A DNA stretch of 64,000 nucleotides, taken from Capniomyces stellatus. Lineage: Eukaryota; Kickxellomycota; Harpellomycetes; Harpellales; Legeriomycetaceae. The first letter of the stretch is position 1. Every line of letters begins with the position of its first letter. Position numbers and translations under genes: made by a program. The stretch covers positions 372,001-436,000 of the forward strand of contig LUVW01000014.1 of assembly GCA_001661515.1 (NCBI GenBank), given 5' to 3'. Below, piece after piece: positions 1-9,360 of this stretch. The notes under the pieces were generated by a model that saw only the letters and a list, made by a program, of their open reading frames with translations, did not search any database and was not told where the DNA came from.

Positions 1-139
1 GGGCTTGTTTGCGCTTTATAAGGGGTGTGTTCCTTCGTTTTTAAGACTTGCCCCACATACAACGCTTGTATTTTTAATTTTGGAGCAGTTAAAATCGAAA
101 CATATTAAATCCGAAGCAGCCAAATACCAAAAGCTATAG
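1..139 (+). CDS. C-terminal end of a mitochondrial dicarboxylate carrier (partial, cut by window edge)
   Basis: The open frame starting at base 2 runs into the window from its left edge and stops at the TAG at 137-139, leaving 45 residues. The fragment contains LYKGCVPSFLRLAPH and FLILEQLK, the last repeat and final membrane helix of a mitochondrial carrier of the SLC25 family. It aligns almost position for position with the end of the complete carrier at 3810-4829 (LYKGWTPSFFRLAPH, MILEQLK), so the two are paralogues. The upstream exons lie outside the window. Each carrier copy is followed on the same strand by a MAPEG gene, which points to a duplicated two-gene unit. Dicarboxylate specificity is inferred from the complete copy. 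Confidence 0.85.
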   Translation, partial: GLFALYKGCVPSFLRLAPHTTLVFLILEQLKSKHIKSEAAKYQKL

Positions 140-301
140 CCACATATAATAATATAGAGCGGTATGAACACATAATAGACATTTGTTTATCTAGATGCTA
201 TTGAAGCATGCGTTACTAAAGTGCTACTCTTTTGCTGTAGTTCTTGGTGGACATCGATTTACCAATTGGTAGCATCTTTAGTCTGTCATTAAATTGTTTC
301 T

Positions 302-339
302 TTCTTTGCTTTTTTTTTTATTATTGAAATTCTTTGCTT
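302..339 (-). mobile_element. Micro-insertion with 10-bp target-site duplication
   Basis: The direct repeat TTCTTTGCTT at 302-311 recurs at 330-339. Between them lie 18 bases, a T run followed by ATTATTGAAA. On the minus strand this reads TTTCAAT followed by an A-rich tail. It is the first member of the family described in the findings. Confidence 0.5.
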
Positions 340-577
340 CTTTTTTCTTTGCTTTTTTTCTTCTTTTTTTAGTTTTTTTTTCGATAGTACGCAGCCCAGT
401 TTGGATCGTGGATATACCGGCTTTCTGCTCACATTCTCATACTATCAAAATACATCACCTTCACATTTGTTCGCTTCTTTTATTTTGCGCATATTAACCA
501 AAGTACTTTTATAATGTGTACAGGCTTTTATACAACTCCCAAACACTAACTTGTCTGTAGCTCTGGTGTCTCTTAGA

Positions 578-617
578 ACTAAGACAAAAAACTAAGACAA
601 AAAACTAAGACAAAAAA
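578..617. repeat. Tandem repeat, 13-bp unit, three copies
   Basis: The unit ACTAAGACAAAAA is repeated three times head to tail. It is a simple minisatellite in intergenic DNA with no visible function. Confidence 0.8.
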
Positions 618-625
618 CAAAACGA

Positions 626-665
626 AAAAACGGAATTCAATTTCAATAAAAAAAACGGAATTCAA
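626..665 (+). mobile_element. Micro-insertion with 15-bp target-site duplication
   Basis: AAAAACGGAATTCAA at 626-640 is repeated exactly at 651-665. The ten bases between are TTTCAATAAA, and the A tail merges with the A run of the right-hand repeat. Apart from the A run the flanking repeat is not low-complexity, so chance is unlikely. Confidence 0.6.
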
Positions 666-802
666 CCAAAAGTGAATTGGACCGGTACTAGCCTGGTCAA
701 ATGTAATAGATTGTTACTCTGGCTTCGCTTTAGTTTCTTTTTACAAAGTGTGCTTATATATACTATTCCTTGCAGCAATAAATAAATCCTATTTCAGTAA
801 AT

Positions 803-850
803 CAAAACAAGAGCCACATTTCAATTAAAAAAAAACAAAACAAGAGCCAC
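803..850 (+). mobile_element. Micro-insertion with 15-bp target-site duplication
   Basis: CAAAACAAGAGCCAC at 803-817 is repeated exactly at 836-850. The insert at 818-835 is ATTTCAATT followed by nine A residues. Confidence 0.6.
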
Positions 851-1453
851 GTATCAGTTTAGACCAGATAAACTGACAATTAGTCCTGTCTTGATATCTG
901 ATTATGGATTGGTTGATCCTCTTATTGATTATCGAATAATTGTTGGGGACTTTTTCTTTATTAAAGTAAAGCTGTTTTGAACTTTAGGTTTGCTTTGTTT
1001 ACTGGTACATTAGTTTGGCTAACATCCGATTATTGGGTAGTCACAACTTTCACCAGCAGCCCACTATTCCCAAGAATCAAAACAATACTATTAAACTGAT
1101 CTGAGCCTCAAAAAAAAAATTATTGCAAAAAGCTTTGAAACCTCAAAATTCGTGCCTCAACTAGAATATCCTTCCTTATTTCGGATGGCCTACAGTTTAT
1201 AATAGTAATTGAACAATGAAAAAAATTTTACTCCATGATGAACAAAGTCAAGTAAAATAAAAAATAAACTGAGAAAAAGCAAATAATACAAGCAAATCAA
1301 GTAAAAGAGATCGTAAGCATATAATCAGTCTAAAATTCTCCAGCCCTTGTCAACTAGAAATAATACACCACGCCTTTGCTCTTAAACTTGATTTATTTTA
1401 TAAAAAAATATCATCATTATAGAAACTTGTAACAAGCTGGGTATATCTAAGAT

Positions 1454-1891
1454 ATGATTGAAGTAGGAACGAGATTCGCGTGGTCAGCCCTTGCTGCAAC
1501 AGCAATGGTAATACAGTGCCACCTTGCGTCGGTCAATTGCTATAGAGCAAGAACTAGATACAACGTGCCTTACCCAGATATGGGAAGTGGCAGATTCTCT
1601 GCAAAGCTGTCCGATAAAGACTGGGTAGAGTTTAGCCAGATAATGAGGGTTCACCAGAACTACGTTGAGCAAATCCCGCTCAGCATCACAACAGTGCTGA
1701 TCGCTGGCATATTTTATCCTACATTATCAGCCTACTTAGGTGCTTTATACGTTTTTTCCAGAGCAGTCTACGCATACGGATACTCCTACTATGGCCCACC
1801 GGGGCGCATGGTTGGTTCAATTAGCCAAAACATCACATTCTTAGCTTTAATTGGAACATGCTTGTTTGGGATTTATCAAACGCTTGCCTAA
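1454..1891 (+). CDS. MAPEG family protein, microsomal glutathione S-transferase 3-like (copy 1)
   Basis: This single-exon gene encodes 145 residues and starts at an ATG preceded by an A/T-rich leader. The sequence fits the MAPEG superfamily, four-helix membrane proteins of the ER or outer mitochondrial membrane that conjugate or reduce lipophilic substrates with glutathione. Visible hallmarks are the loop YPDMGSGRFSAKLSD, the motif RVHQNYVEQIP (the family's R-x-H-Q-N-x-x-E-x-x-P signature at the start of helix 2), and four hydrophobic segments at about residues 8-30, 72-95, 97-112 and 122-143. Length matches MGST3 relatives. It is paralogous to 6127-6567, with roughly half the residues identical and both loops conserved. 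It lies downstream of a carrier gene in both copies. Substrate is unknown. Confidence 0.88.
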   Translation: MIEVGTRFAWSALAATAMVIQCHLASVNCYRARTRYNVPYPDMGSGRFSAKLSDKDWVEFSQIMRVHQNYVEQIPLSITTVLIAGIFYPTLSAYLGALYVFSRAVYAYGYSYYGPPGRMVGSISQNITFLALIGTCLFGIYQTLA

Positions 1892-1910
1892 TCCAAGAAG
1901 ACAAGCCTAC

Positions 1911-1956
1911 TCCTAATTCTAGCTTTTTTTTTATTGAAATCCTAATTCTAGCTTTT
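1911..1956 (-). mobile_element. Micro-insertion with 17-bp target-site duplication
   Basis: TCCTAATTCTAGCTTTT at 1911-1927 is repeated at 1940-1956. The 12 bases between are a T run followed by ATTGAAA, the reverse complement of the family core. It lies just downstream of the first MAPEG stop codon, inside the 3' flank. Confidence 0.6.
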
Positions 1957-2119
1957 ATTATTTATTTATTTTATTTATTTATTGAATTTATTAATATCAA
2001 CCTTAATAAATGCGAAAAGTTAAGAGTGTTACTATAACTTGTTTTTATTTCCATTTTGCCTGTATTTTCATCTGTTTGTTACGGAACTTTGGTTATACCA
2101 GCCTAATGTTTTTCTAAAA

Positions 2120-2161
2120 ATATATATCCCGTTTCAATAAAAATAATAATATATATATCCC
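2120..2161 (+). mobile_element. Micro-insertion with 11-bp target-site duplication
   Basis: ATATATATCCC at 2120-2130 is repeated at 2151-2161. The insert at 2131-2150 is GTTTCAATAAAAATAATAAT. The flank is partly simple TA sequence, so this copy is weaker than the others. Confidence 0.45.
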
Positions 2162-3809
2162 ACTTTCTACAGCAATAGGAATAATATAAAATACTTTTGA
2201 TATAAATATTGGCCACCAAGCTTTTATTTGTTTTATTCTGTTAGGTTGGACTTCTAGTCAAGATTCTCTGTTTTGTATTCTTTGTCTTCATACCACGATA
2301 TTCATCCAACCAAGTAATACGCACTTCATACTGATCGCGACTATAAGAATATGATCTTTGAGATATAGATGGTCATAAATCGGAGAGTGCCATTTTGAGT
2401 TATTGTGAGACAAGATATTCACCGCCACCAACTAGTTTGACTATTCATCGACCTTGGGTGATCTAAAAATCGGTTGCTTAACCCGTTCTCAAAGTATAGT
2501 CTTTTGTAACAAGTTACTCTTTAACACGTTTTAAGGCGTATCGGAAATTCCTCTCAAACTAGCCTATCTATCAGCTAGCTATATATACAGCTTTACTCTT
2601 TGTGACTAACTAATACAAAGCTTGTTGGTGCTCAAGCTCATTTAGCGATTTAAAATAGCGTTGTTTTTAATTGCACCAAAAAAAACTCGCTCTTTAAAAA
2701 TAAACCCTTAAACCCAAGCTCAACGTTTATTTTTTTTGAATCAGTATTATTCATAACGTGTCATTAGCCTTCATTTGCTTTTAGGAGTCAAAGTGTTTCA
2801 AAGCTAATCATGCTTTGTGGTTTGAATATCCCCATTTGATTCCTAAAACAAATGCGTATAAAAAAAACAATTACGCTTAGGCCTTCAGGTCTTGATTAGG
2901 CAGGCACACTCAAACCGCAATGGAAATCAAAATTGGGCTACTTTATTTTTGAAGGCTTTATTTTATTCGAGCTTACAACAAAATCTCTTTATTTCCAAAG
3001 TGAAAGACGACCACTTTATTATTTCAAAAACAAGGTGTTCGTTATCAATTTTTATTCACTTTGCTCATGCTATTGCCTTTCTTCCTACTCAAATTGATAA
3101 TGTCAACTTTTCCCCTAAATTAATAATTTTTAAAATTTTTAAAAAAACTTGATACCAATAATAAAATATTAAATTTTAAAGAAAAGCAAATCCAATTCTG
3201 AAAACAGCATTATGCCAATGGATTCCAAAAAAAGCAAAAAACTGCCACACAGACACCTTTCGCAATCTCTTTAGCTCTTGTTAGTTTGTTGAAGCTGATT
3301 AGGTTTTATAAATCAAAAAAAATTCTTTAGCTGTGATGGCCAATCGAAGCTTGTATTAAAAACTCGATTTCAAATTTGATTACTTTTACAGTTTTAAAGT
3401 GCTCTTTAGACTTTGGTCTTTTTGAACATTTAATCTGTTTAGAGGTTTTTTTTTCCAAAGCTTTAAAACCCTTGAAGCTTTTATTTAAATAGAAAAATTA
3501 ATTGCAAGTTGAAGCAATTTCGTAACGAACGTATTTTAGATTCCACTGGAAATTATATCAAGCCGACCTGGGATGAGTTCAAAGATCTTTGAGTCTGCGA
3601 TTTTACAAAACCTTTAACAAACAAAACGCAATTTGCTTTACTTTTATTTCTTTTATGCAAATAACTTTTAAGCCAGTACACACTGCAACAGCTAAAAAAG
3701 AAATTAGTACGATAGGTCGAACAAAAAGCAAACATCGACAAGTTTGGTAAGACTCAGGTGCTTTTAAATAATACTATAGAGTTTATTCACATATAAAAAA
3801 AACAGCGCG

Positions 3810-4829
3810 ATGTCTTCAGATAGCCAAAAAACCACAAAAGCAGTCAAAACGCCATTCTACTTTGGTGGTAAGTATATTAGCACAACCACAGCGATAAATT
3901 ATATTGTTTTATCTACACTTCTGTTTGAAAATATGAGTAGTGCGTTGCTTTAACCATGCCTTGCCAACACTGTGATTCTACAATTATTAGGAATTGCTTC
4001 AATTTCGGCATGTCTTTTCACCCATCCCATGGACTTGGTTAAGGTGAGGCTGCAAACCCAGGTTGGGTCAAACCCACAGCTGTCAAACGTGATAAAGGGT
4101 ATATACAAAAGCCAGGGCATTAGAGGGTACTATGGCGGCCTTAGCGCATCAATTCTTCGACAAGCTACGTACTCTACTGTTAGGTTTGGCGCTTACGAAT
4201 ATGTCCGCGATGGTCTGACTAGAGAGGATGGCACAGTCTCGGCGATATCTACCATTTTCTCTGGGTTGGTTGGGGGTGTTGCGGGTGGGATTGTTGGAAA
4301 CCCAGCAGACGTAGCAAATGTTAGAATGCAAAACGATGGGTCGCTTCCCCCCAACCTGCGCCGAAACTACAAGGGCGTGTTTGATGCTTTAATTAGAATG
4401 GTCCGAGAAGAAGGTGTCAGGTCATTGCTTAGCGGAGTGGTACCAAATGCGACCAGAGGCATCATCATGACGGTATCGCAAATCAGTACATATGACATTG
4501 CTAAACAAACAATTGTCAGCTATGGTGTTCCCGAAACCAGCGTGCTTGTGCATATGGGATCCAGTGCGATTGCTGCTCTTGTTGCCACTACAGCAAGTTC
4601 TCCGATCGATGTTGCAAAAACAAGAATAATGAACTCTAAAGGTGCTGGATACAAAAATCTGGCCGATGCACTTATTACAATCTGTAGAAAGGAAGGCTTT
4701 GGCGCACTTTATAAAGGATGGACCCCATCGTTTTTCAGACTCGCACCTCACTCAATTTTACTTTTTATGATTTTAGAGCAGCTTAAGAGCTTTTACCACC
4801 GAAGTTTAGATGAAGAGATATCAATTTAG
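3810..4829 (+). CDS. DIC1: Mitochondrial dicarboxylate carrier (SLC25/Dic1 type)
   Basis: Two exons, 3810-3867 and 3991-4829, are joined by an intron with GTAAGT and TTAG ends. They give 298 residues, the length of yeast Dic1. The first exon gives the N-terminus ending in FYFG; the second continues GIASISACLF. The protein exchanges dicarboxylates such as malate or succinate for phosphate across the inner mitochondrial membrane. The three SLC25 repeats are visible, with signatures THPMDLVKVRLQ, GNPADVANVRMQND and SSPIDVAKTRIM. RQATYSTVRFGAYE and MQND match the Dic1 subgroup closely. The gene is the complete paralogue of the fragment at the left edge and sits between the two MAPEG genes on the same strand. 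The family is certain; the exact substrate is inferred from Dic1 similarity. Confidence 0.92.
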
Positions 4830-6126
4830 AATTTAGGATTGTGGCTTTTACAACACACATTTCAAGTATATAGTTTAATTGCATATAGTCCTTGTTCGGA
4901 TGGTGGTGGTGTTAGCGAGTCTTTGTTAGTTTGAATCAAATGTTTTAGTATTGCCTACTATACCACTTGTCTATTATATACCTAAAAAGTGACCGTGCGC
5001 AGATATGTGCGCGTATTTTACAAGATGAATTTTATACATCATACATGTCCCAACAAGTATTAGCGAGCAAGGATTACCAAGGATTGTTGCTATTTCGTGC
5101 CTTTTTCTTTCAGAAAACGTACAAGGCATTTGTGTTTTGCTTGGCTTTAAAGTAAACAGCCATAAATATAATTCCAACAAGTAGGCTTCCATTAAAAAAC
5201 GAAATTCAACAGATTTGCCATGTAGCTTGCGTGATTTAAGTTAATGGACGGGATACTCGCAACTAACTGCTAATAGAAACCAATGGAAGCTAGATGTAAA
5301 GCATAACAATCCGTTTCAAAGATGATTGGCGGTTGAATTGTGCCTGATCCGGCTGTTTTAATGTAACTTTGAGGACAGCCTCGTTTTCTATTTCTGTTGA
5401 GTAAAAAGGCTGCAAATTGGAAAGGGATACGTATACCGTTCATCTTTCATAGAGCAGTATGGGCTTTTGCATCACACGCTACATACTTTTAAGCCCGCTG
5501 TTGGAAAGCCCTGCTTGGTCTCCTTTATTAATAGCATTAAACAAAACCCAGCCAGAAAAAAAAAGAGAAAAAGAAGTTCAAGCTGATCTTGATTGGAAAG
5601 GCTGATCCGTTTATAAAACATTATTTTTTAGAAATACAACTTCGATCAATGTGGTGAGGGCTGGCCAATAACAACACGACAACTTTAAAGTTCCAATGCA
5701 TTCCAATTTACATTCAAAAATTAAGCAAACAAAGCCTCGCTTTTTTTAATATCAAGCTTTTTTTGCTTATACTTGCTGAAGCCCAGATCTTTCTTTCTCT
5801 TTTTTATTGAAATGAAGCCCAGATCTTTTTATTTTTCCAAACTGAACATTTAAAACTAGTTGGTTGATTTTGAAGGCGATCTTGAAACGCCAAGAAGCAA
5901 AAGTGAAATTGTGGATTGAATGGAAAACTACCCCCAGATAGTTTTTTTTTCTATAAATTAACCAACTACGCTTTAAAAGCGAATCTGAGCTTTAAAAATA
6001 AATTACTTTTTTACTTTTATACATAAATATAAAGTAAATAAATAAAATATACTGACAAGCTCTAGTATTTTTCCCTAAGGAATCTCCGATAAAAGAAGAC
6101 CAAATACAACGTAAATACAAAAGAAA
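4830..6126. other. Intergenic region with one micro-insertion
   Basis: No gene was found between the carrier and the second MAPEG gene. It is AT-rich, with one micro-insertion at 5777-5828. The frames at 4967-5192 on both strands show no conserved features. Confidence 0.65.
5777..5828 (-). mobile_element. Micro-insertion with 16-bp target-site duplication
   Basis: TGAAGCCCAGATCTTT at 5777-5792 is repeated exactly at 5813-5828. The 20-base insert is CTTTCTCTTTTTTATTGAAA, which on the minus strand begins TTTCAAT and runs into an A-rich tail. It is the clearest member because the duplicated target is of mixed sequence. Confidence 0.65.
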
Positions 6127-6567
6127 ATGATTGAAATCGGTAGTACCTATGCCCTAAACATCCTTGCAGCAACCATCATGGGTTTCCAGTGCCAAATGGC
6201 TGCAATCGCCTGCGGAGGCGCACGTAGAAAGTATAAGGTCGATTACCCGGATATGGGAAGTGGAAGATTTTCAGCCAAGCTATCGGATATGGAATGGAAA
6301 GAATTCAACTCGGTTATACGAGTCCACCAAAACTATGTTGAGCAACTCCCAATCGCCATCTCGTCTGTACTTTTAAGTGGATTGTATTACCCAGCAGTCT
6401 CAGCTTACCTTGGAGGAGCATACATTATCGGCCGTGGTCTGTACGCTTATGGGTACGCCAAGTCTGGACCCAACGGTCGTTTAGCCGGTGCCATATTGGT
6501 GAACGCATCTTTGCTTTCCATGATTATAACCACTGTTGTAGGAGTTTACCATGCTCTTTCAAAGTAA
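6127..6567 (+). CDS. MAPEG family protein, microsomal glutathione S-transferase 3-like (copy 2)
   Basis: This single-exon gene encodes 146 residues from an ATG at 6127. It has the same architecture as the copy at 1454-1891. The loop YPDMGSGRFSAKLSD is identical, the signature reads RVHQNYVEQLP, and there are four predicted membrane helices. Differences concentrate in the helices and the first 30 residues, so the copies have diverged and may differ in substrate. MGST3-type enzymes act at the ER or outer mitochondrial membrane with glutathione. The gene follows the complete carrier, as copy 1 follows the partial carrier, showing duplication as a unit. No intron is needed. Confidence 0.88.
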   Translation: MIEIGSTYALNILAATIMGFQCQMAAIACGGARRKYKVDYPDMGSGRFSAKLSDMEWKEFNSVIRVHQNYVEQLPIAISSVLLSGLYYPAVSAYLGGAYIIGRGLYAYGYAKSGPNGRLAGAILVNASLLSMIITTVVGVYHALSK

Positions 6568-6840
6568 TTGTTTGAAATGTTCAATGGACCCGTTTGTTCA
6601 AGCAAATCAATACGAGTCTGTATTGCTACTATGGGTTTAGGTTTTGATTTGTTTCAGTATTAGCCAGACTTTGTCTTCTTTTTTTTTATTGAAACTTATT
6701 AGTATGAATTTTAATAAATGTGAAAGGTTATCAATATTTCTACAGCAAAATAGTGTCTGTTTAATTAGAGTTAATCATCCTTTGAATTTAGGGGACTGTT
6801 AGTCGAAATATTATTTTATCCTTGCGGGCTTGGTTTTTTT

Positions 6841-6890
6841 ATGTTTTTTTATGTTTGTTTATGTTTGTTTATGTTTGTTTATGTTTGTTT
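6841..6890. repeat. Tandem repeat, unit ATGTTTGTTT, five copies
   Basis: Five head-to-tail copies of a 10-bp unit, the first with one T for G change, directly precede the LINE-like remnant. Confidence 0.85.
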
Positions 6891-7002
6891 ACTTTATCTA
6901 TGTGATTTATTGGTAACAGAATCGACACGACTTTTTATGTTTTTTTTTAATTTATTTTTAAAAACAAAAAAAGTTTAACAAATAAATGTTTATCTTGAGC
7001 AA

Positions 7003-7400
7003 GAATGCCCAGCACTAACTATAGTGTTTGAAATATTCATCAACGATGTACTGAAAGGCATAACAGCGTCGGATATTGTGAAAAGTATCCTAGTGTTATG
7101 GTTTGTAAATAGCACAGTAGAAATATATGGGGCACCAGAAAGAGTACAAGAGACATTGGCCAAAGTATTGAAATTGGCTGGCAAGTAAATAGTGGAACTA
7201 AACGCGTCTAAATATGGCGCAATAAAGACGAACCCCGCTCCAAGTCACTACAAAACGTACCTGGCAGAGTAGCAAGACGTCATTGTGGGTTCTGGGAGAA
7301 TTGCGTGTATAAATGTATTTCCAACTTTGTTCCACGCACCCAGACTACTGATGGTTAAAGAAGTCTATATATCGCTAGCCCATCAGAATAAAAAACCACC
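7003..7400 (+). pseudogene. Decayed LINE (non-LTR retrotransposon) reverse-transcriptase fragment
   Basis: One frame (codons beginning at 7003) reads like the palm and thumb of a non-LTR reverse transcriptase. It shows FEIFINDVLKGI (family: LFNIFINDLL-like), a position where FADD is expected but WFVNST is found, and then APERVQETLAKVLKLA and VELNASKYGAI, matching the family's QETLxKV and xLNxSKCG blocks. Downstream come VKEVYISL and YGC, resembling the thumb. In-frame stops at about 7186-7188 and 7270-7272 and loss of the catalytic aspartates show that it is dead. Upstream and downstream parts of the element are not recognisable. The match is from memory of family motifs, not a search. Confidence 0.65.
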
Positions 7401-7793
7401 AATTTACGGATGCCCAACGAGGATCGACAAGGAGAAAAATGGCTATTACAGAGTTGGGGTTTTATTCTCTTTTATCAGTTTTTTTGTCGGCTTTTTCTTA
7501 CCACGTCTACGAAGAGTTCCGAGCTGAGTATACACTACATCAGACTTTTAAATATAAATTTTATTTATCACCTTTTAAATTGGTTGACTTCATGTTCTCT
7601 CAGACAAAGAGTACAAGTCTTAGCACGTCGCTAATTTGGCCATAAAGCTGAGGAGTTGTATGTTTATATAAGCTGTATCTAATGATGTTGGTTTAAGCGT
7701 TTTGTTCCATAGTTTTTTGGAAACTTATTTGTTCAACAAAGGGTGCTATTTTAATAAACGTCGCCTGAAAATCACAAAGTAAATTACAATTAC

Positions 7794-7849
7794 AATTACA
7801 AATCCAAATCCAAATTTCAATTAAAATAAAAAATAAATTACAAATCCAA
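7794..7849 (+). mobile_element. Micro-insertion with 14-bp target-site duplication
   Basis: AATTACAAATCCAA at 7794-7807 is repeated at 7836-7849. The insert at 7808-7835 contains TTTCAATTAAAATAAAA. The surrounding sequence is partly repetitive (ATTACA, ATCCAA units), so replication slippage is an alternative for this copy. Confidence 0.45.
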
Positions 7850-8234
7850 TAAATCTAGTTACAAAAAGAAAGTCCAGTTGTAAAAAAAAAGTTGTCCTAA
7901 GGAGCTTTTGTGTCAACTATTGACACTCAAAATAGCTTGACCCATACATTTAATATGTGCAATACCCGGGTCTGATATGTGTTTGCTGATTAAAGACTAA
8001 GTATTCAACTGAAAAAAGTGCTCAATTGATTGCTAATATACGTCTTTGATCAAAAACGTTTTGTTTGTTTGGGTGTAATGCGCTTGTGCTGTTACTGATC
8101 GATTTGCCGTTATTAAAACATAGCATTTCTTGAAACGCCGCAACTAATTGAAGAAGTGACCACTGAAAGGAAGGCACTGTGGTAAAAAACAATCTTGAAG
8201 CGAATAAAAAAAAGTTTCAAGTTAACTCGCTACA

Positions 8235-8280
8235 AAAAATATAAAAAACTAAAGTTAGAATTAAAAAACTAAAGTTAGGA
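8235..8280. repeat. Short tandem duplication of an A-rich 20-bp unit
   Basis: AAAAAACTAAAGTTAG appears twice in tandem, separated by AATT, followed by GTAAAAAAAAGTTGG-type derivatives. It is a simple intergenic repeat. Confidence 0.6.
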
Positions 8281-8698
8281 GTAAAAAAAAGTTGGTGTAA
8301 AAAAAAAAAGATTGAAAAAAGCCGAACTGGAAATATAAATACAATAAACTGAGTAAAGCTGGTGTATAATCACACCAACCAGTTGCCTTTTGCTTAAAAG
8401 AGGACTGAATTATTCACAGCGTAAAAAAATATGTGATAAAAATGTACACCTTTTGTAACTGAACAACCGAATAAACACATTTTTACATCAGGTTTAGGTA
8501 ATATTAAGTGGAAAAAAAAAACAATTGAAATTAATATTTGGAAAAACAAATTTGAATCGCGGACTTTGGCTTTCTAATATTCCTGAAAGCCGCTATTACA
8601 AATTCAAACCCCAATTGGGTTATGATTTTGGTGACAGAGGTTGTAAATAAAGAATAAAATCAAGCTTGTATTTAGTTTAAGCTAGTAAGGGGTTTGAA

Positions 8699-8724
8699 GG
8701 GGGAGGGAGGGAGGGGGGGGGGGG
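8699..8724 (+). other. G-quadruplex-type guanine tract
   Basis: A nearly pure guanine tract reads G5, A, then GGGAGGGA and a long terminal G run. Four or more runs of at least three G separated by single A residues fit the classic quadruplex pattern. It is strikingly isolated in AT-rich DNA more than 2 kb from the nearest gene start. Confidence 0.75.
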
Positions 8725-9360
8725 TTAAAAAGGACGCTTTCATCTTTTTATTTTACTAAATTCTTTTCAATATCGAACAGGATCAATCACTTGGTGTTCT
8801 TCATTTCTTCAAAAAAAGGTTAATAAAAAAAGATACAAACATAAATCTGATGCTCTGATGCAACTCTTAAGCTTGATTTGCCAAAAGAATGGGATAATAC
8901 TAAAATGTTGATTGTAGGCTAGATACAGAATGCCAATGTTAACTTGAATTGGCTTTTTTTTTATTGGAAGAGGTTTGAAAAGGCTTGATGCGAGAGCAAA
9001 ACGATTTTGTGCAAATTGGCACAATAGTTGCAATGAGGTGAAGGTGAGCTGGTTAAAGGAAACTTGACCCAATGTAAGCCAACCATGTTTCGGGTACAAC
9101 AATGCATGCCGATATAATATCTCGTTTTTTTTTTAAAATAAATAAAAAATGTGAGTGTTTGAGTTTGATGTTAAAGTTGCTAAGTCTACATCTCTTTAAA
9201 ATGCAAGGTCGATGCTATTTTTGCGCAGGATTTCCAAAATATGATTGGATACAAAGACATTGTTATGACTATCTATGAAACCGAGCAACAGAGAGCCAAA
9301 GTCAAAAGATGACGGGGGCGTCAAAATGATAGTTTAATCGGATCAAGTGAGCGAATATAA

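Larger units (their letters stand above)
140..1453. other. Intergenic region with three micro-insertions and a 13-bp tandem repeat
   Basis: No gene was found here. The region is AT-rich. It holds three TTTCAAT-type micro-insertions with flanking direct repeats (302-339, 626-665, 803-850) and a short tandem repeat at 578-617. The small open frame at 294-497 is a T-rich artefact spanning the first micro-insertion. Confidence 0.7.
1892..3809. other. Intergenic region with two micro-insertions
   Basis: No gene was found here. It contains micro-insertions at 1911-1956 and 2120-2161. The stretch near 1975-2030 resembles the 3' flank of the second MAPEG gene (around 6690-6730): both have ATTGAA, a TTATTA/TTATTAG block and TTAATAAATG followed by TGAAAGGTTA or a close variant. 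The duplication therefore reached past the stop codon. The short frames at 2892-3152 and 3553-3741 have no recognisable content. Confidence 0.65.

Noticed and set aside
6672..6697. T run plus ATTGAAA after the second MAPEG gene, resembling the micro-insertion core
   Set aside because: No direct repeat flanks it, and related sequence is present in the 3' flank of the first MAPEG gene, so it may be inherited 3' UTR sequence.
7285..7527. 80-codon plus-strand frame as a gene
   Set aside because: It is the downstream part of the decayed reverse-transcriptase frame, without its own gene signals.
8498..8545. TAATATT and TGGAAAAA repeated around CAATTGAAATT
   Set aside because: The repeat is gapped, and the A run lies on the wrong side of the core for this family.
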